Origin: Amycolatopsis sp. CA-128772
Lineage (GTDB): Bacteria > Actinomycetota > Actinomycetes > Mycobacteriales > Pseudonocardiaceae
Assembly (NCBI RefSeq): GCF_002904295.1
Contig: NZ_PPHG01000027.1
Coordinates: forward strand, 169,623 to 233,622
DNA: 64,000 nucleotides
Direction of reading: 5' to 3'
The notes under the pieces were generated by a model. That model was not told the origin of the DNA and ran no database searches. It saw only the letters and a program-made list of their open reading frames with translations. A program made the translations under genes and the position numbers. Shown here piece after piece: positions 25,357-33,358 of the stretch (position 1 is its first letter; the number at the start of each line of letters is the position of its first letter).

Positions 25357-25480
25357 GGACGGGTCTTTCTCTTCGGCGTGATGAGTGGGTCGCACTTCTC
25401 ATCCTGCCGCCGAAAGGACCCGTCCCTCGTCTCAGGCCCTCGCCCGCGTCACCAACGTCACGACCCGCAACAGCTAGCTC
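25356..25480. repeat. Long imperfect inverted repeat and second IS481 end
   Basis: GGACGGGTC and TTCGGCG near 25356-25378 are mirrored by CGCCGAA and GACCCGTCC near 25408-25424, with an inner GATGAG/CTCATC pair, giving a long hairpin. Immediately right, the plus strand reads ALARVTNVTTRNS then stop (about 25433-25478), the C-terminal tail of another IS481-like transposase. This marks a second IS481 relic in opposite orientation that likely truncated the adjacent sigma-factor gene. Confidence 0.45.
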
Positions 25481-26424
25481 GCCAACTTCATGGTGAGGAG
25501 ACGGTGCCCAGTCTCCATCGTGAGGCTCTGTCGGCGGGCACCGGGCTGGCGGACGCTCTTGCTGCCCTTGGAACGCTTCGCAGGCGCCTTTGCGCCGCTC
25601 CGGAAGGAACTGTTGATTTCGGCAAGTTCTGCGGATAGCGCCCGGCATGATGCGCATACGTCGAGGTGTGTTTCAACTTCTTCGGTCTGCCGCTTGGTCA
25701 AACCATCTCGTGTCCAAGATCCGAGCACCTCGATCGTCGGTCCGCACTGCTTCGTCTGAGCTGCAGCCAAATGAGCCTGCAGATACCCCTGACGGAGAGC
25801 TTCCCGAGCTCGGTATGCCAAGGCCGACAATCCGTTGGGTGTGAGTCCGAGGCTCGGCGCCACTTCCGCTGGTGTGCGCCCTTCGACCTCGGTGAGCCAC
25901 AGCACCTTTCGCCAGCGATCGGGCAGTCCGACGAACGCCCTTCTTGCGAGAACTCTTTCACTGCTTGTCATCACGGTGTCATCGAAGGGGACGCTGACAA
26001 GGGTGGGATCCACCGCTTCTGCGATGTCGTCGGACAGTTCGACACGGCGTTCCTTGCGAGTCCTGTCGTATGCCATGTGCCGAAGCGCTGCGAGGAGATA
26101 GGCGCGGAACGCTGAGTCAGGACCACCGCCGGCGCGGAGAATTTGGAGGACCCTGATGAACGCTTCCGAAACGAGGTCGTCGGCTTCGGTCGCTGTCCGG
26201 GAAAGCTGGCGAGCAAGGTTACGAGCCGAGACCACGTGCCGTGCGTAGAGGTCGCCGTACGCCGCAATGTCTCCACGACGTACGGCTTGGATCAATCGAG
26301 CATCGTCACCACCATGAACGTCACAGGTCGACCGGACAGCTCCGCGGGAAGCGCTCGGACCGGAAGCTGGTGGCCTGGATGGTTGTGGCTGCTGGGCTGG
26401 GACGAGTAGCTCGGGTGCTCGCAC
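25474..26424 (-). CDS. ECF RNA polymerase sigma factor with zinc-finger C-terminus, truncated
   Basis: About 316 residues from GTG 26424 (start uncertain; an ATG at 26535 is in frame). Region 2 reads DLYARHVVSARNLARQL, EADDLVSEAFIRVLQIL and FRAYLLAALRHMAYDRTRK. Region 4 reads LPDRWRKVLWLTEVEGRTPAEVA and LTPNGLSALAYRAREALRQ. A fused anti-sigma-like HC2 zinc finger follows (ETHLDVCASCRALSAELAE). In relatives this domain is followed by a membrane helix and extracellular part; here the protein ends soon after, next to an IS481 relic, so the C-terminus is probably lost. Confidence 0.75.
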   Translation of the reverse strand: MRAPELLVPAQQPQPSRPPASGPSASRGAVRSTCDVHGGDDARLIQAVRRGDIAAYGDLYARHVVSARNLARQLSRTATEADDLVSEAFIRVLQILRAGGGPDSAFRAYLLAALRHMAYDRTRKERRVELSDDIAEAVDPTLVSVPFDDTVMTSSERVLARRAFVGLPDRWRKVLWLTEVEGRTPAEVAPSLGLTPNGLSALAYRAREALRQGYLQAHLAAAQTKQCGPTIEVLGSWTRDGLTKRQTEEVETHLDVCASCRALSAELAEINSSFRSGAKAPAKRSKGSKSVRQPGARRQSLTMETGHRLLTMKLAS

Positions 26425-26560
26425 TTCTCGCTCGGAAGCACGAGTGCGACGGCCCCCGCAGTGGCGTCGCGGGCTGCCAAGGGAGTCGAGTTGACCTACC
26501 TGTTCGCTGCGGCCCTCTACGAGACTGGCGGCCATAACCGCACTCCATTTCTGATAGCTT

Positions 26561-26923
26561 TCATGAGCTCGCGGACTTGATCGCCGGAATCAACATGGTC
26601 TGCTCTTCTGGGCGTTCCGGCGGAGCCTGCTGATCTTGAGCAGCGAGCTCGTGCCTGTCCGTTCCCGGCGGAAGAGCCAGCAGAGACTCGGAGAAGGCCG
26701 GGAACAGGGCAACCATTGCGCGGACACAGCACAGTGGACAGAGGTTGTCCGGCACCGGCGGCCGCTGCTCCCAAATCTTTTCGATTGGAAGGCTGCACAG
26801 GCCGTAGAACTCGCTGTGGGGCCAGACGACGTGCACGCGTCCGGCATAGTGATCCGCTGTTCCGCCCTGCTGGTTGGTCCCCCAGTACAGCAGTGGTTCA
26901 GGTCCTTGCTGTGGCTCGGCCAT
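26561..26923 (-). CDS. Hypothetical protein with CxxCC motif
   Basis: A 120-residue protein starting MAEPQQGPEPLLYWGTNQQG, containing HVVWPHSEFYGLCSLPI and PVPDNLCPLCCVRAMVAL. The Cys pair CPLCC with the earlier Cys could bind zinc or form disulfides. No family is recognised. It sits on the minus strand downstream of other small accessory genes and is separated from the sigma factor by about 140 bases. Its codon use is less GC-biased than the sugar operons. Confidence 0.55.
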   Translation of the reverse strand: MAEPQQGPEPLLYWGTNQQGGTADHYAGRVHVVWPHSEFYGLCSLPIEKIWEQRPPVPDNLCPLCCVRAMVALFPAFSESLLALPPGTDRHELAAQDQQAPPERPEEQTMLIPAIKSASS

Positions 26924-27271
26924 GACTCACCGGGCCGATCTAGTTGGACAGTCGCGGCGGCGAGCAACGGCGGCCGGGAGCCTGTCTTGGCCGACAACAC
27001 TATTCCTGTGACCTGGTTGTTGACGGCAACTCGCCTTGACAGGCCTCGCGGTGTCGAAAGCGCTCTCTCGCAGGGTGACCGTTGACAGGGCAAGCGGGGA
27101 CTGGGAGAGCAAGATCGCTGGGCTCATCATCGATGTCCTTTCGTCGCTTGCTCGACGCAGGCCGAGTCGGTTTCGGGAACCGGTGTGCCGGGATCCAGGT
27201 CGGCGCCGGATCGGCACACCCGGCGATCGAGGGGCCTTGGCCGCCGCCGACGTCGCCGGCGTGAGACCCGG

Positions 27272-27643
27272 TCACCGTCCCGCGGAGGCCATGGCCCTCG
27301 TGGTAGCGATCACAGTCGTCTGCGGCGGGAAGTCCTTCAGTGCGTTCGGAGCGCACTCCCAACACCAGAGACCGAGTCGCTCGTCGTCTGGGGATGGCGA
27401 GACGATGTTGTCGCCTTCGGGAGCGGCCGACACTCCCAGCCGAAGAAGGTCGGCTTGGACACGCCGACCGAGTCCGAGCGGCATGGTGATCGCGCCCAAG
27501 AGCCCACCGACGGGCATGAGGATGCGCTGCGTCGAGCGGTCAACGGTGGCTGGTAGCCCGTATTCGCTGCGATAGGAGTTGCAGCGTTCTTCGGAAGTCA
27601 GGTCCGAATGTGCGACTGGAGTGCGAGTGGTCGACGTTGTCAC
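27272..27643 (-). CDS. Hypothetical protein
   Basis: A 123-residue protein starting at GTG 27643, preceded by a strong AAGGAGGTGG site; an upstream in-frame ATG at 27700 lacks one. It contains DLTSEERCNSYRSEYGLP, ILMPVGGLLGAITMPLGLG (possible membrane-contacting or amphipathic helix) and GLWCWECAPNALKDFP. The last segment has a WCWEC motif that might bind metal. No known family. It follows the small membrane-protein gene on the same strand by 46 bases and may be co-transcribed with it. Confidence 0.55.
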   Translation of the reverse strand: MTTSTTRTPVAHSDLTSEERCNSYRSEYGLPATVDRSTQRILMPVGGLLGAITMPLGLGRRVQADLLRLGVSAAPEGDNIVSPSPDDERLGLWCWECAPNALKDFPPQTTVIATTRAMASAGR

Positions 27644-27689
27644 GGCGAGCCACCTCCTTCGACAGAGCAGGGGGGTCAGGCAGCGCCAG

Positions 27690-28061
27690 TCAAGTTGCAC
27701 TGCGGCGATGTGCCACGCGGGGTCGCTCGGCGGCGAGCCGTCGAGCGGCTTGTCGGCACTGCGTGCCGGGGGCTGCGTGACCGGGCGACAGGTTGATCAA
27801 CACCCTGGGGGCGAGGGTGGGGCCCGTCGTCAGCGGTGCCTCGGGGCGCGGGCTCGGCGGTATGTGTTCACGGCAGCGTCGGACTCGACGCCGCTCGCCT
27901 ACGTACCACCAGCCGGCACCGACTCCGGCCACGCAGCCCGCCATGAGAAGGAGCGCCGCTGCGATCGCCAGCCCAGACCCCCACGACATCTGAGTGGGGG
28001 CTTGTATGGCACTGGGGGCGACCACGGCCGTCGCAGCTGCGATGTTAACTTGTGTACTCAT
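27690..28061 (-). CDS. Small membrane protein
   Basis: A 123-residue protein starting MSTQVNIAAATAVVAPS after GAGGAGCGCAGAGCG. One strong membrane helix (LAIAAALLLMAGCVAGVGAG, residues about 31-50) is followed by WWYVGERRRVRRC and a Pro/Arg-rich cytoplasmic tail. It is divergent from the XRE/DUF5753 gene at 28204, and its first codons are part of a 15-base direct repeat also found in the promoter region, so it is likely controlled with that regulator. No function is known. Confidence 0.58.
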   Translation of the reverse strand: MSTQVNIAAATAVVAPSAIQAPTQMSWGSGLAIAAALLLMAGCVAGVGAGWWYVGERRRVRRCREHIPPSPRPEAPLTTGPTLAPRVLINLSPGHAAPGTQCRQAARRLAAERPRVAHRRSAT

Positions 28062-28128
28062 CGCTCTGCGCTCCTCTCTGGCCTGGGGTGCTGTCGTGTC
28101 GATGCCTGAACCGTAACTTGTGTACTCA
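28046..28128. repeat. Two copies of a 15-bp direct repeat in a divergent promoter
   Basis: TAACTTGTGTACTCA occurs exactly at 28046-28060 and again at 28114-28128, 68 bases apart. The first copy covers the start codon of the small membrane-protein gene, and the second lies in the spacer before the XRE/DUF5753 gene. The arrangement suits binding of the divergent XRE protein, repressing one or both genes (inference). Confidence 0.55.
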
Positions 28129-28203
28129 GATTAACTAGCCGACCGATCGGGTGAATTGCGGATACGCTATGCAACCAGACACCCTGTGGAGGTGGAGGAG
28201 TCC

Positions 28204-29058
28204 GTGAACCAGCCGCGCCGGGAGCTGCCTCCGGCTGTCATGAAGATCGTGCTCGGCAACCAGCTCGCCCGTCTACGTGAGGCAGCTGGCGTCACGCAGG
28301 AAGACGCGGCCGGTGTCCTCGGATGCACCCAGCAGAAGATCGCTCACATCGAGGGCGGCAGCGGCATCCAGTTGATCGAGCTGAATGCTCTGCTCGATCG
28401 GTACGCCGCGAACGAAGCTGACCGGGCCTACACGCGAGACTTGCAAGCTGAGAGCAAGCACCGCACGAAGCGTGGCGCCTTCAGTACCAGGTTTCGCCAG
28501 TACCTGCGCTTGCTGGTCGACATGGAACCGAGCTGCAACCGGTACTTCGCGTACCAGGCCCTCGTCGTCCCTGGGCTGCTGCAGACTGAGGACTACATGC
28601 GAAGGAACGCGCGGGCCTGGCGGCCCTCGCTGTCGCCCGAGGAGATCGACAAGTACGTCGCAGACCGCATCGCCCGGCAACCCGTACTGGACCACGTCGA
28701 CCAGGAGTTCTGGTTCATTATCGACGAGGCGGCCCTGCGCCGGACCGAGGGCGGTCCGGTCATGAAGGCCCAGATCATGAAGCTCGTCGAGATCATCGAC
28801 AGGCCGAACATTGAACTCCAGATCGTGCCGTTCAGCGTCGGCTACTACATGGGGCAAGGCCACGACTACACGATCTTCGGCTATGACACGAAGCCGGCGG
28901 TTGACATCATCTACCTGGAGCAGCATGACGGAGGGGAGTACGTCGAGAACAGCAAGAGGACGGCGCGGTACCTGACTCTCTGGGACCACCAGCGGGCCGC
29001 GGCCAGCGGGCCCGAGCAGACGCGACGGACCTTGCTGGAGATCGCCGCGTCGTTGTAG
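28204..29058 (+). CDS. XRE-family regulator with DUF5753 domain
   Basis: A 284-residue protein; GTG 28204 follows GGAGGTGGAGGAG. Residues about 15-70 form an XRE helix-turn-helix (LGNQLARLREAAGVTQEDAA, LGCTQQKIAHIEGGSG). The remainder is the DUF5753 ligand/effector domain (FAYQALVVPGLLQTEDYMR, VADRIARQPVL, FWFIIDEAALRR, IELQIVPFSVGYYMG). In actinomycetes such proteins are paired with a small DUF397 protein, exactly as here (29099), and regulate development or antibiotic genes. The divergent small membrane-protein gene is its likely target. Confidence 0.92.
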   Translation: MNQPRRELPPAVMKIVLGNQLARLREAAGVTQEDAAGVLGCTQQKIAHIEGGSGIQLIELNALLDRYAANEADRAYTRDLQAESKHRTKRGAFSTRFRQYLRLLVDMEPSCNRYFAYQALVVPGLLQTEDYMRRNARAWRPSLSPEEIDKYVADRIARQPVLDHVDQEFWFIIDEAALRRTEGGPVMKAQIMKLVEIIDRPNIELQIVPFSVGYYMGQGHDYTIFGYDTKPAVDIIYLEQHDGGEYVENSKRTARYLTLWDHQRAAASGPEQTRRTLLEIAASL

Positions 29059-29098
29059 CTGACCTGCGATTTGAGATCGAAAGGGCACGAGGAAGCAG

Positions 29099-29338
29099 AT
29101 GAACATCCAGGACGCAAACAAGCGCCACCTCGACACCAACTTCACCAAATGGCAGAAGTCGCCCCTGAGCAATCCTCCGGACAACCAATGCGTCGAGGTG
29201 TCGTTCAGCAGCAACGCCGTCGGGTTGCGAGACAGCCGGAACCCGGACGGCCACGTGCTGGTCTTCGATTTCGGAGAGTGGGAGGCGTTCCTCGGCGGAG
29301 CCGCGGCCGGGAGCTTCAACCTGCCGAAGAACCAGTAG
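29099..29338 (+). CDS. DUF397 domain protein
   Basis: A 79-residue protein (MNIQDANKRHLDTNFTKWQK) with the DUF397 layout: W.KS..S....CVEV, then VGLRDSRNPDG and VLVFDFGEWEAFLGG. These small proteins partner XRE/DUF5753 regulators in an antitoxin-like or anti-regulator role. It lies 40 bases after the XRE gene and is preceded by GAGGAAGCAG, so the pair is one operon. Confidence 0.87.
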   Translation: MNIQDANKRHLDTNFTKWQKSPLSNPPDNQCVEVSFSSNAVGLRDSRNPDGHVLVFDFGEWEAFLGGAAAGSFNLPKNQ

Positions 29339-29584
29339 TGCGCCCGGGCGGCGATCCCATCGCCGCCCGCAGGCCAGCACCCGGTTGTCTTCAGTCACAG
29401 TCTTTGGTATCCCTGCGTTTGCGCTGGTAGCGGTCCAAGATTGATCGAACCCCTACCACGGGAGAAGGACTACCGTCCAGAACCCGTCCGCTACCCGCCC
29501 ATGTTCCCGCCAACGTCGCGCTCGGTTACGTCAGCTCCTACCCTCGGGCAAACGAGATCACCAAGTCGATCGGAGGTTGATGCC

Positions 29585-30994
29585 GTGGGGACACGTCGAA
29601 CATCGGCGCCGAAGCACCCTCCAAACACGCGGCTGCGATGGCAACGGCTTCAGCGTGGTTGGAGCCAAGAAGAAGTCGTCGAACAGATCAAGCGGAGCTT
29701 GGAGCAGGCCCATGAAGGCGAGTGCGGCCTAAACGCCGACACCGTGCGACGTTGGGAAACCGGCGACCGCAAGCCCGACCCGCGCTACCAGAAGCACCTC
29801 GTGCTGGTCTTCGGGCTACCGGCCAGCGAGCTCGGCCTGCTCTCGGCCACGGAGATGGCACTGTACCCCGCAGATCCGGCGGTGCCTGCGCCTGCGGCCA
29901 ACATGCTCGTCAACGAGCAATTCATCGACGCTGTCGTGAAGAAGGTGATAATGGTGCTGCTGGGCAGCAACGCTGAGTTCAGCCGGCCGATGTTCTTGAA
30001 GGGCCTGCTCGGGGCGAGCCTCGCAGCACTGCTCTCGAACGACATCTCGATGCCCGACGGTGTCGAAGCGCTTGCCCGTAAACAACGGACGCAGTTGGAT
30101 TCGCGAGCAGTCGACGCGTTCGCTGCGATCACCGCCTCTCATCGTGCTTTGTACTGGACGAGCGCTGCAGTTGAACTTTTGCCCTCGGTTACAGCTCATG
30201 CTCGCCTCGGCGAAAGCTTGATCAAGTCGACTTCGGAAGCAGACTCGCCGCATGCTCGCCGGCTAGCTTCTGCCGTCGCCGAGTCCGCGCTCCTCGTTTC
30301 CCGACTACTGTTTTTCGACCTGGGCCAAGAAGACGCGGCCGAACCGTTCTTCCAGCTTGCCGAGGACGCGTCTGCCAGCTCGCTGGATCACCCCTTAGCG
30401 GCTGCGGTACTGGCGCACCGAGCGTTCGTCCCAGGCTTCGCCGGTCAGGAACAGCCCGCCCGCCACTACCTGTCGGCCGCTCATGCCCACGCACGGTACG
30501 GGGCGGGGCCGCTGCTACGGTCGTGGCTGCACTGCGTCGACGCCGAGGTATCCGCCCGCGTTGGCCAGTCGAGTACCAGCCTTACTCGTGTCCGTTCTGC
30601 CGAGGATGCGCTGGCGAGCGCCGGAGCCGACCCCGGCTGGCTCGACTTCTTCGACACCTCTCGACTCGACGGCTTCGCCGGCAACGCCTTGCTGCTGGCA
30701 GGCCGAACCCGCGAGGCAGCAGGCCGGCTCCAGAGCGCGTTGGACAGCCTCTCCGAGAGCGCCATGAAACAGAGGGCCGTCCTGCTGTTCGACCTCGCCG
30801 CGGCGCAGGCATCGATCGATCCCGAACGCGCCGTCGCAACCGTCCGACAAGCATGCGACCTGGTCAGTAAGGCTCCTTACAGCACCGCGCTCCAACGCGT
30901 GCCCGAAGTTCGTGCGGCTCTGAGCGCTACGCCCTACGCCGACGAGCTGGATGAACGAGTCCGAGCAATGACCGGACTGGCCACCAAGGCTTGA
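29585..30994 (+). CDS. XRE-family regulator with C-terminal TPR-like region
   Basis: A 469-residue protein. GTG 29585 follows GGAGGTTGATGCC; the longer in-frame start at 29441 lacks a site. The HTH covers about residues 18-75 (RLRWQRLQRGWSQEEVVEQI, LNADTVRRWETGDRKPDPRY). The rest is helical and Ala/Leu-rich with TPR-like pairs (FQLAEDASASSLDHPLAAAV, HYLSAAHAHARYG, GNALLLAGRTREAAGRLQSA). This is the common actinobacterial XRE-TPR design, often sensing peptides or partner proteins. It ends one base before the convergent HAD gene, so transcription of the two must interfere or share a terminator. Confidence 0.85.
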   Translation: MGTRRTSAPKHPPNTRLRWQRLQRGWSQEEVVEQIKRSLEQAHEGECGLNADTVRRWETGDRKPDPRYQKHLVLVFGLPASELGLLSATEMALYPADPAVPAPAANMLVNEQFIDAVVKKVIMVLLGSNAEFSRPMFLKGLLGASLAALLSNDISMPDGVEALARKQRTQLDSRAVDAFAAITASHRALYWTSAAVELLPSVTAHARLGESLIKSTSEADSPHARRLASAVAESALLVSRLLFFDLGQEDAAEPFFQLAEDASASSLDHPLAAAVLAHRAFVPGFAGQEQPARHYLSAAHAHARYGAGPLLRSWLHCVDAEVSARVGQSSTSLTRVRSAEDALASAGADPGWLDFFDTSRLDGFAGNALLLAGRTREAAGRLQSALDSLSESAMKQRAVLLFDLAAAQASIDPERAVATVRQACDLVSKAPYSTALQRVPEVRAALSATPYADELDERVRAMTGLATKA

Positions 30995-31657
30995 TCAGCT
31001 GCCCTCGGCGTTGTGGGCGGCAACGCGCGCAGGCAGTTCAGCGAGACTCGTCAGCTGGAACAGGCAGCGCTCCTCGACCTCGGGCATTCGGAGGATGTGT
31101 CCCCACGGTCCGCGGCGGACGAGCGCAGTCGAGATGCCGGCCTCCTGGGCCGGTCGGACGTCGTTGTCCAACCGATCGCCGACGTACAGCACCGAACTCG
31201 CTGGGCCCCCGGCCTCCTCGATGACCCGATCGAAAAATTCGGGTGATGGCTTCTCAACGCCCCAACCGTCGGAAGTACCGATGACGTCGACCGGCAGTTC
31301 TAGCGCTTTGAGGATCTCCTCCGCCCGTGCGGTTTGGTTTCCGGCCAGGCCGACCTGAAGGCCGGACTCCTGGAGCTCCCGCAGGCACGGCCGCACATCG
31401 CTGTACAGGTTCTCCTCGGCGAAGGTCTCCGGCTGGCCCGCAGCGGCCCGTCGCTCGCGTTCCACGGCGAGGTCGAAACCAGGCTTGAAGACCTGGAAGG
31501 TCTCTCGGTAGTCCTTCCCCTGAGCAATCACGGCGCCGAAAACAGCCGAGAACGTGTGACGAGGCACTCCAAGCCAGTCAGCCCAGGTTCCGTACTCGCG
31601 GGTTTCGTCGACCAGTATCTCGCCCACGTCGAAGAAGACCGCATCGATCCTTGCCAC
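30995..31657 (-). CDS. HAD-superfamily hydrolase
   Basis: A 220-residue protein from GTG 31657 (AGGA upstream). Motif I is VFFDVGEILVDE, where the second Asp of DxD is Gly-Glu, as in several phosphatase-like HADs. Motif II is VGLAGNQTARAEE (Asn in the Ser/Thr place), motif III VEKPSPEFF, and motif IV YVGDRLDNDVRPAQEAG. The cap is helical, so it is likely a small phosphatase or dehalogenase-like enzyme. It is divergent from an inositol-monophosphatase-like gene. A related leader and 5' gene fragment recur at 37030-37240. Confidence 0.86.
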   Translation of the reverse strand: MARIDAVFFDVGEILVDETREYGTWADWLGVPRHTFSAVFGAVIAQGKDYRETFQVFKPGFDLAVERERRAAAGQPETFAEENLYSDVRPCLRELQESGLQVGLAGNQTARAEEILKALELPVDVIGTSDGWGVEKPSPEFFDRVIEEAGGPASSVLYVGDRLDNDVRPAQEAGISTALVRRGPWGHILRMPEVEERCLFQLTSLAELPARVAAHNAEGS

Positions 31658-31840
31658 GTGAAGATCCTTCCTGTCCAGCACGACGGTCACTGCCATGGTG
31701 CCCGATGTGGTTGCGCCAATGCTTGGGAGGTTGCACTGCGGTCGTCCAGCGGACGTGTTGTGGACGGTACCTCGTGCCGACGTTGGCGATTTGACTATGC
31801 GTCTCGGCTCATGCACTCAACGTTATAGAAGATGTCTGTT
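31658..31840 (-). promoter_or_regulatory. Leader of the HAD gene, repeat copy 1
   Basis: The region upstream of the HAD GTG contains (minus strand) CCGAGACGCATAGTCAA and CGAGGTACCGTCCACAAC, both found exactly in the plus-strand segment at 37049-37100. Spacing to the GTG start is similar (about 90-100 bases) in both copies. A TTCTATAA element lies just upstream. It may be a conserved promoter with a leader. Confidence 0.5.
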
Positions 31841-32037
31841 GTATCGGGCACGCAAGGCCCTCGGCCTTCGTGGCCTGCAGTCGCGCGCGTCGACCTGGTC
31901 ACGCTCTCATGAACGCACCGGCTGCGGCGAGGGACGCCCCTCGACCTCGCCGCAGCCGGTTGCCCACTCCAACGACGACGCAGGACGTCCTGCATTCCAC
32001 CTGGGACCACCTTCTCGCCAGAAGGGCAATCAGGATC

Positions 32038-32940
32038 GTGACGAGTACGTTCGACGCGGCACGCCTGCTCGACGTTGCGCTCGGCGCTATGGACAAGGCA
32101 ATCAACATCCTGATGCGCGACCAAGCCGGCGAAGTTCGGGCCAAGGGCGATCGCGATCTGGTGACCGACGTCGAGCTAGCCATCGAACGCCTCGTACGAG
32201 ACCACCTTCAGGATCAGACACCGGACGTCGGCTTCGTCGGCGAGGAGACTGGGGCGACCGGCAACCCGGACGTGTACTGGGTCCTCGATCCCGTTGACGG
32301 GACGGCCAACTTCGTCCACGGGGTCCCGTTGTGCGCGGTGGCTCTCGGGCTCGTCCACGCGGACCAACCCCTTCTCGGCGTCATTGACACGCCGTTCCTC
32401 CACCACCGGTACTGGGCAACGATCGGCCACGGGGCTTTCCGAGACGGCGACCTGATAGCCGTCTCGCGCACGAAAAACCTCGAGGACTCACTGATTTCTC
32501 TTAGTGATTACGGATCAGGAGAGGGAGGTGTAGCGCGAACGAGGGCGTCCGCCAGGTTGGACCAGACACTTTCTCGACGCGCACAACGAGTTCGACGACT
32601 TGGGTCATCGGCGCTCGAGCTGGCCTGGGTCGCAGATGGCACTCTCGACGCCAGTCTCACGCTTGGCAACCGCAGCTGGGACACGGCGGCCGGAGCGATC
32701 ATCGCCCGCGAAGCCGGCGCACTCGTCGTTGACGCGGACGGTAGCCAGCACAACACTAGTTCGCGTTGTGCCGTTGCGGTGACCCCGAGCTTGGCGGACA
32801 CGCTGCTACCTCTTCTGCGCATCCTTTGCGGTACCCGATACTGGCCGATCTCAACATTCGAAGGCGAAACGGCCTCAACTGCGTGGCCTGCAGAGACCCG
32901 GCACCGGCGTAGGCGACCGGTGCCGGAGCGCCGCCGATGA
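32038..32940 (+). CDS. Inositol-monophosphatase-family protein
   Basis: About 300 residues from GTG 32038 (weak site; ATG 31909 is also in frame). It carries the family motifs: GDRDLVTDVELAIERLVRDH, the metal motif GFVGEETGATG, the signature VYWVLDPVDGTANFVHGVP, and the second motif WDTAAGAIIAREAGALVVDADG. This Li+-sensitive phosphatase fold acts on inositol phosphates, 3'-phosphoadenosine phosphates or fructose bisphosphate. The C-terminal 30 residues (ETASTAWPAETRHRRRRP) look foreign and overlap an opposite-strand protease remnant, so the natural end may be lost. Confidence 0.86.
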   Translation: MTSTFDAARLLDVALGAMDKAINILMRDQAGEVRAKGDRDLVTDVELAIERLVRDHLQDQTPDVGFVGEETGATGNPDVYWVLDPVDGTANFVHGVPLCAVALGLVHADQPLLGVIDTPFLHHRYWATIGHGAFRDGDLIAVSRTKNLEDSLISLSDYGSGEGGVARTRASARLDQTLSRRAQRVRRLGSSALELAWVADGTLDASLTLGNRSWDTAAGAIIAREAGALVVDADGSQHNTSSRCAVAVTPSLADTLLPLLRILCGTRYWPISTFEGETASTAWPAETRHRRRRPVPERRR

Positions 32941-33058
32941 TTCGTGGGGAGGCTGTGGCGGCTGGCGGTGGTGCGGTGTCTGCAGCGGTCGCGGCGCAGA
33001 CCCCTACCAGCATGGGAAGAAGCGCCAAGGCAGTCGCGAGTGTCGTTCTGAAGCGCAC
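32880..33058 (-). pseudogene. N-terminal fragment of a secreted trypsin-like serine protease
   Basis: On the minus strand MRFRTTLATALALLPMLVG is a clear signal peptide, followed by a short propeptide and PRIIGGAPAPVAYAGAGSLQ, the mature start of S1 proteases (cleavage before Ile-Ile-Gly-Gly). The trypsin similarity stops there, and the frame runs on antisense to the IMPase gene. No catalytic His, Asp or Ser region is present, so only the first about 55 codons remain. Confidence 0.5.
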
Positions 33059-33358
33059 GAGGAAAAAGATCCTTTCTCGGTACTACTTACAAGTGCTGTC
33101 GCGCAGATGCGACGCGCCGGCTGCGGCGTGGATGCCTGGCCACGCACGAGGACTGGTTTGTGCGTAGCCAGGCACCACGGAATCCCGTGAACCAAGGAGG
33201 CCGACTTCTTGACTTCGCAGGTGCACGGAAGCTGAAAGACCAACCCCGGGTGGCTGGTCGAGTCCGGCCGATGCCGTCGGATAGGTATTCGTGTGACGGC
33301 AACGGTTCGGGCTCTCTGATCATTCACCTTATCGGGATACGGACGGTCGGTCGGGAAT
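33059..33358. other. Intergenic stretch
   Basis: About 300 bases between the protease remnant and the methyltransferase stop. It would contain the remnant's promoter. I see no gene, repeat or RNA here. Confidence 0.4.

Larger units (their letters stand above)
23087..25424 (-). mobile_element. IS481-family element, interrupted by IS110
   Basis: The element begins with TGTATGAGG at 23087, directly after epimerase coding sequence, and carries its transposase on the minus strand. The transposase C-terminal tail (YHRPHTAAGDQPPPSRL) lies at about 23091-23171 and the rest at 24445-25356; IS110 sits between them. The right end is uncertain and ends near the inverted repeat at 25356-25424. The element is inactive because of the insertion and a nonsense codon. 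Confidence 0.7.

Noticed and set aside
28204..29338. Classical toxin-antitoxin pair
   Set aside because: XRE/DUF5753 with DUF397 is a known actinobacterial regulator pair; no recognisable toxin domain.
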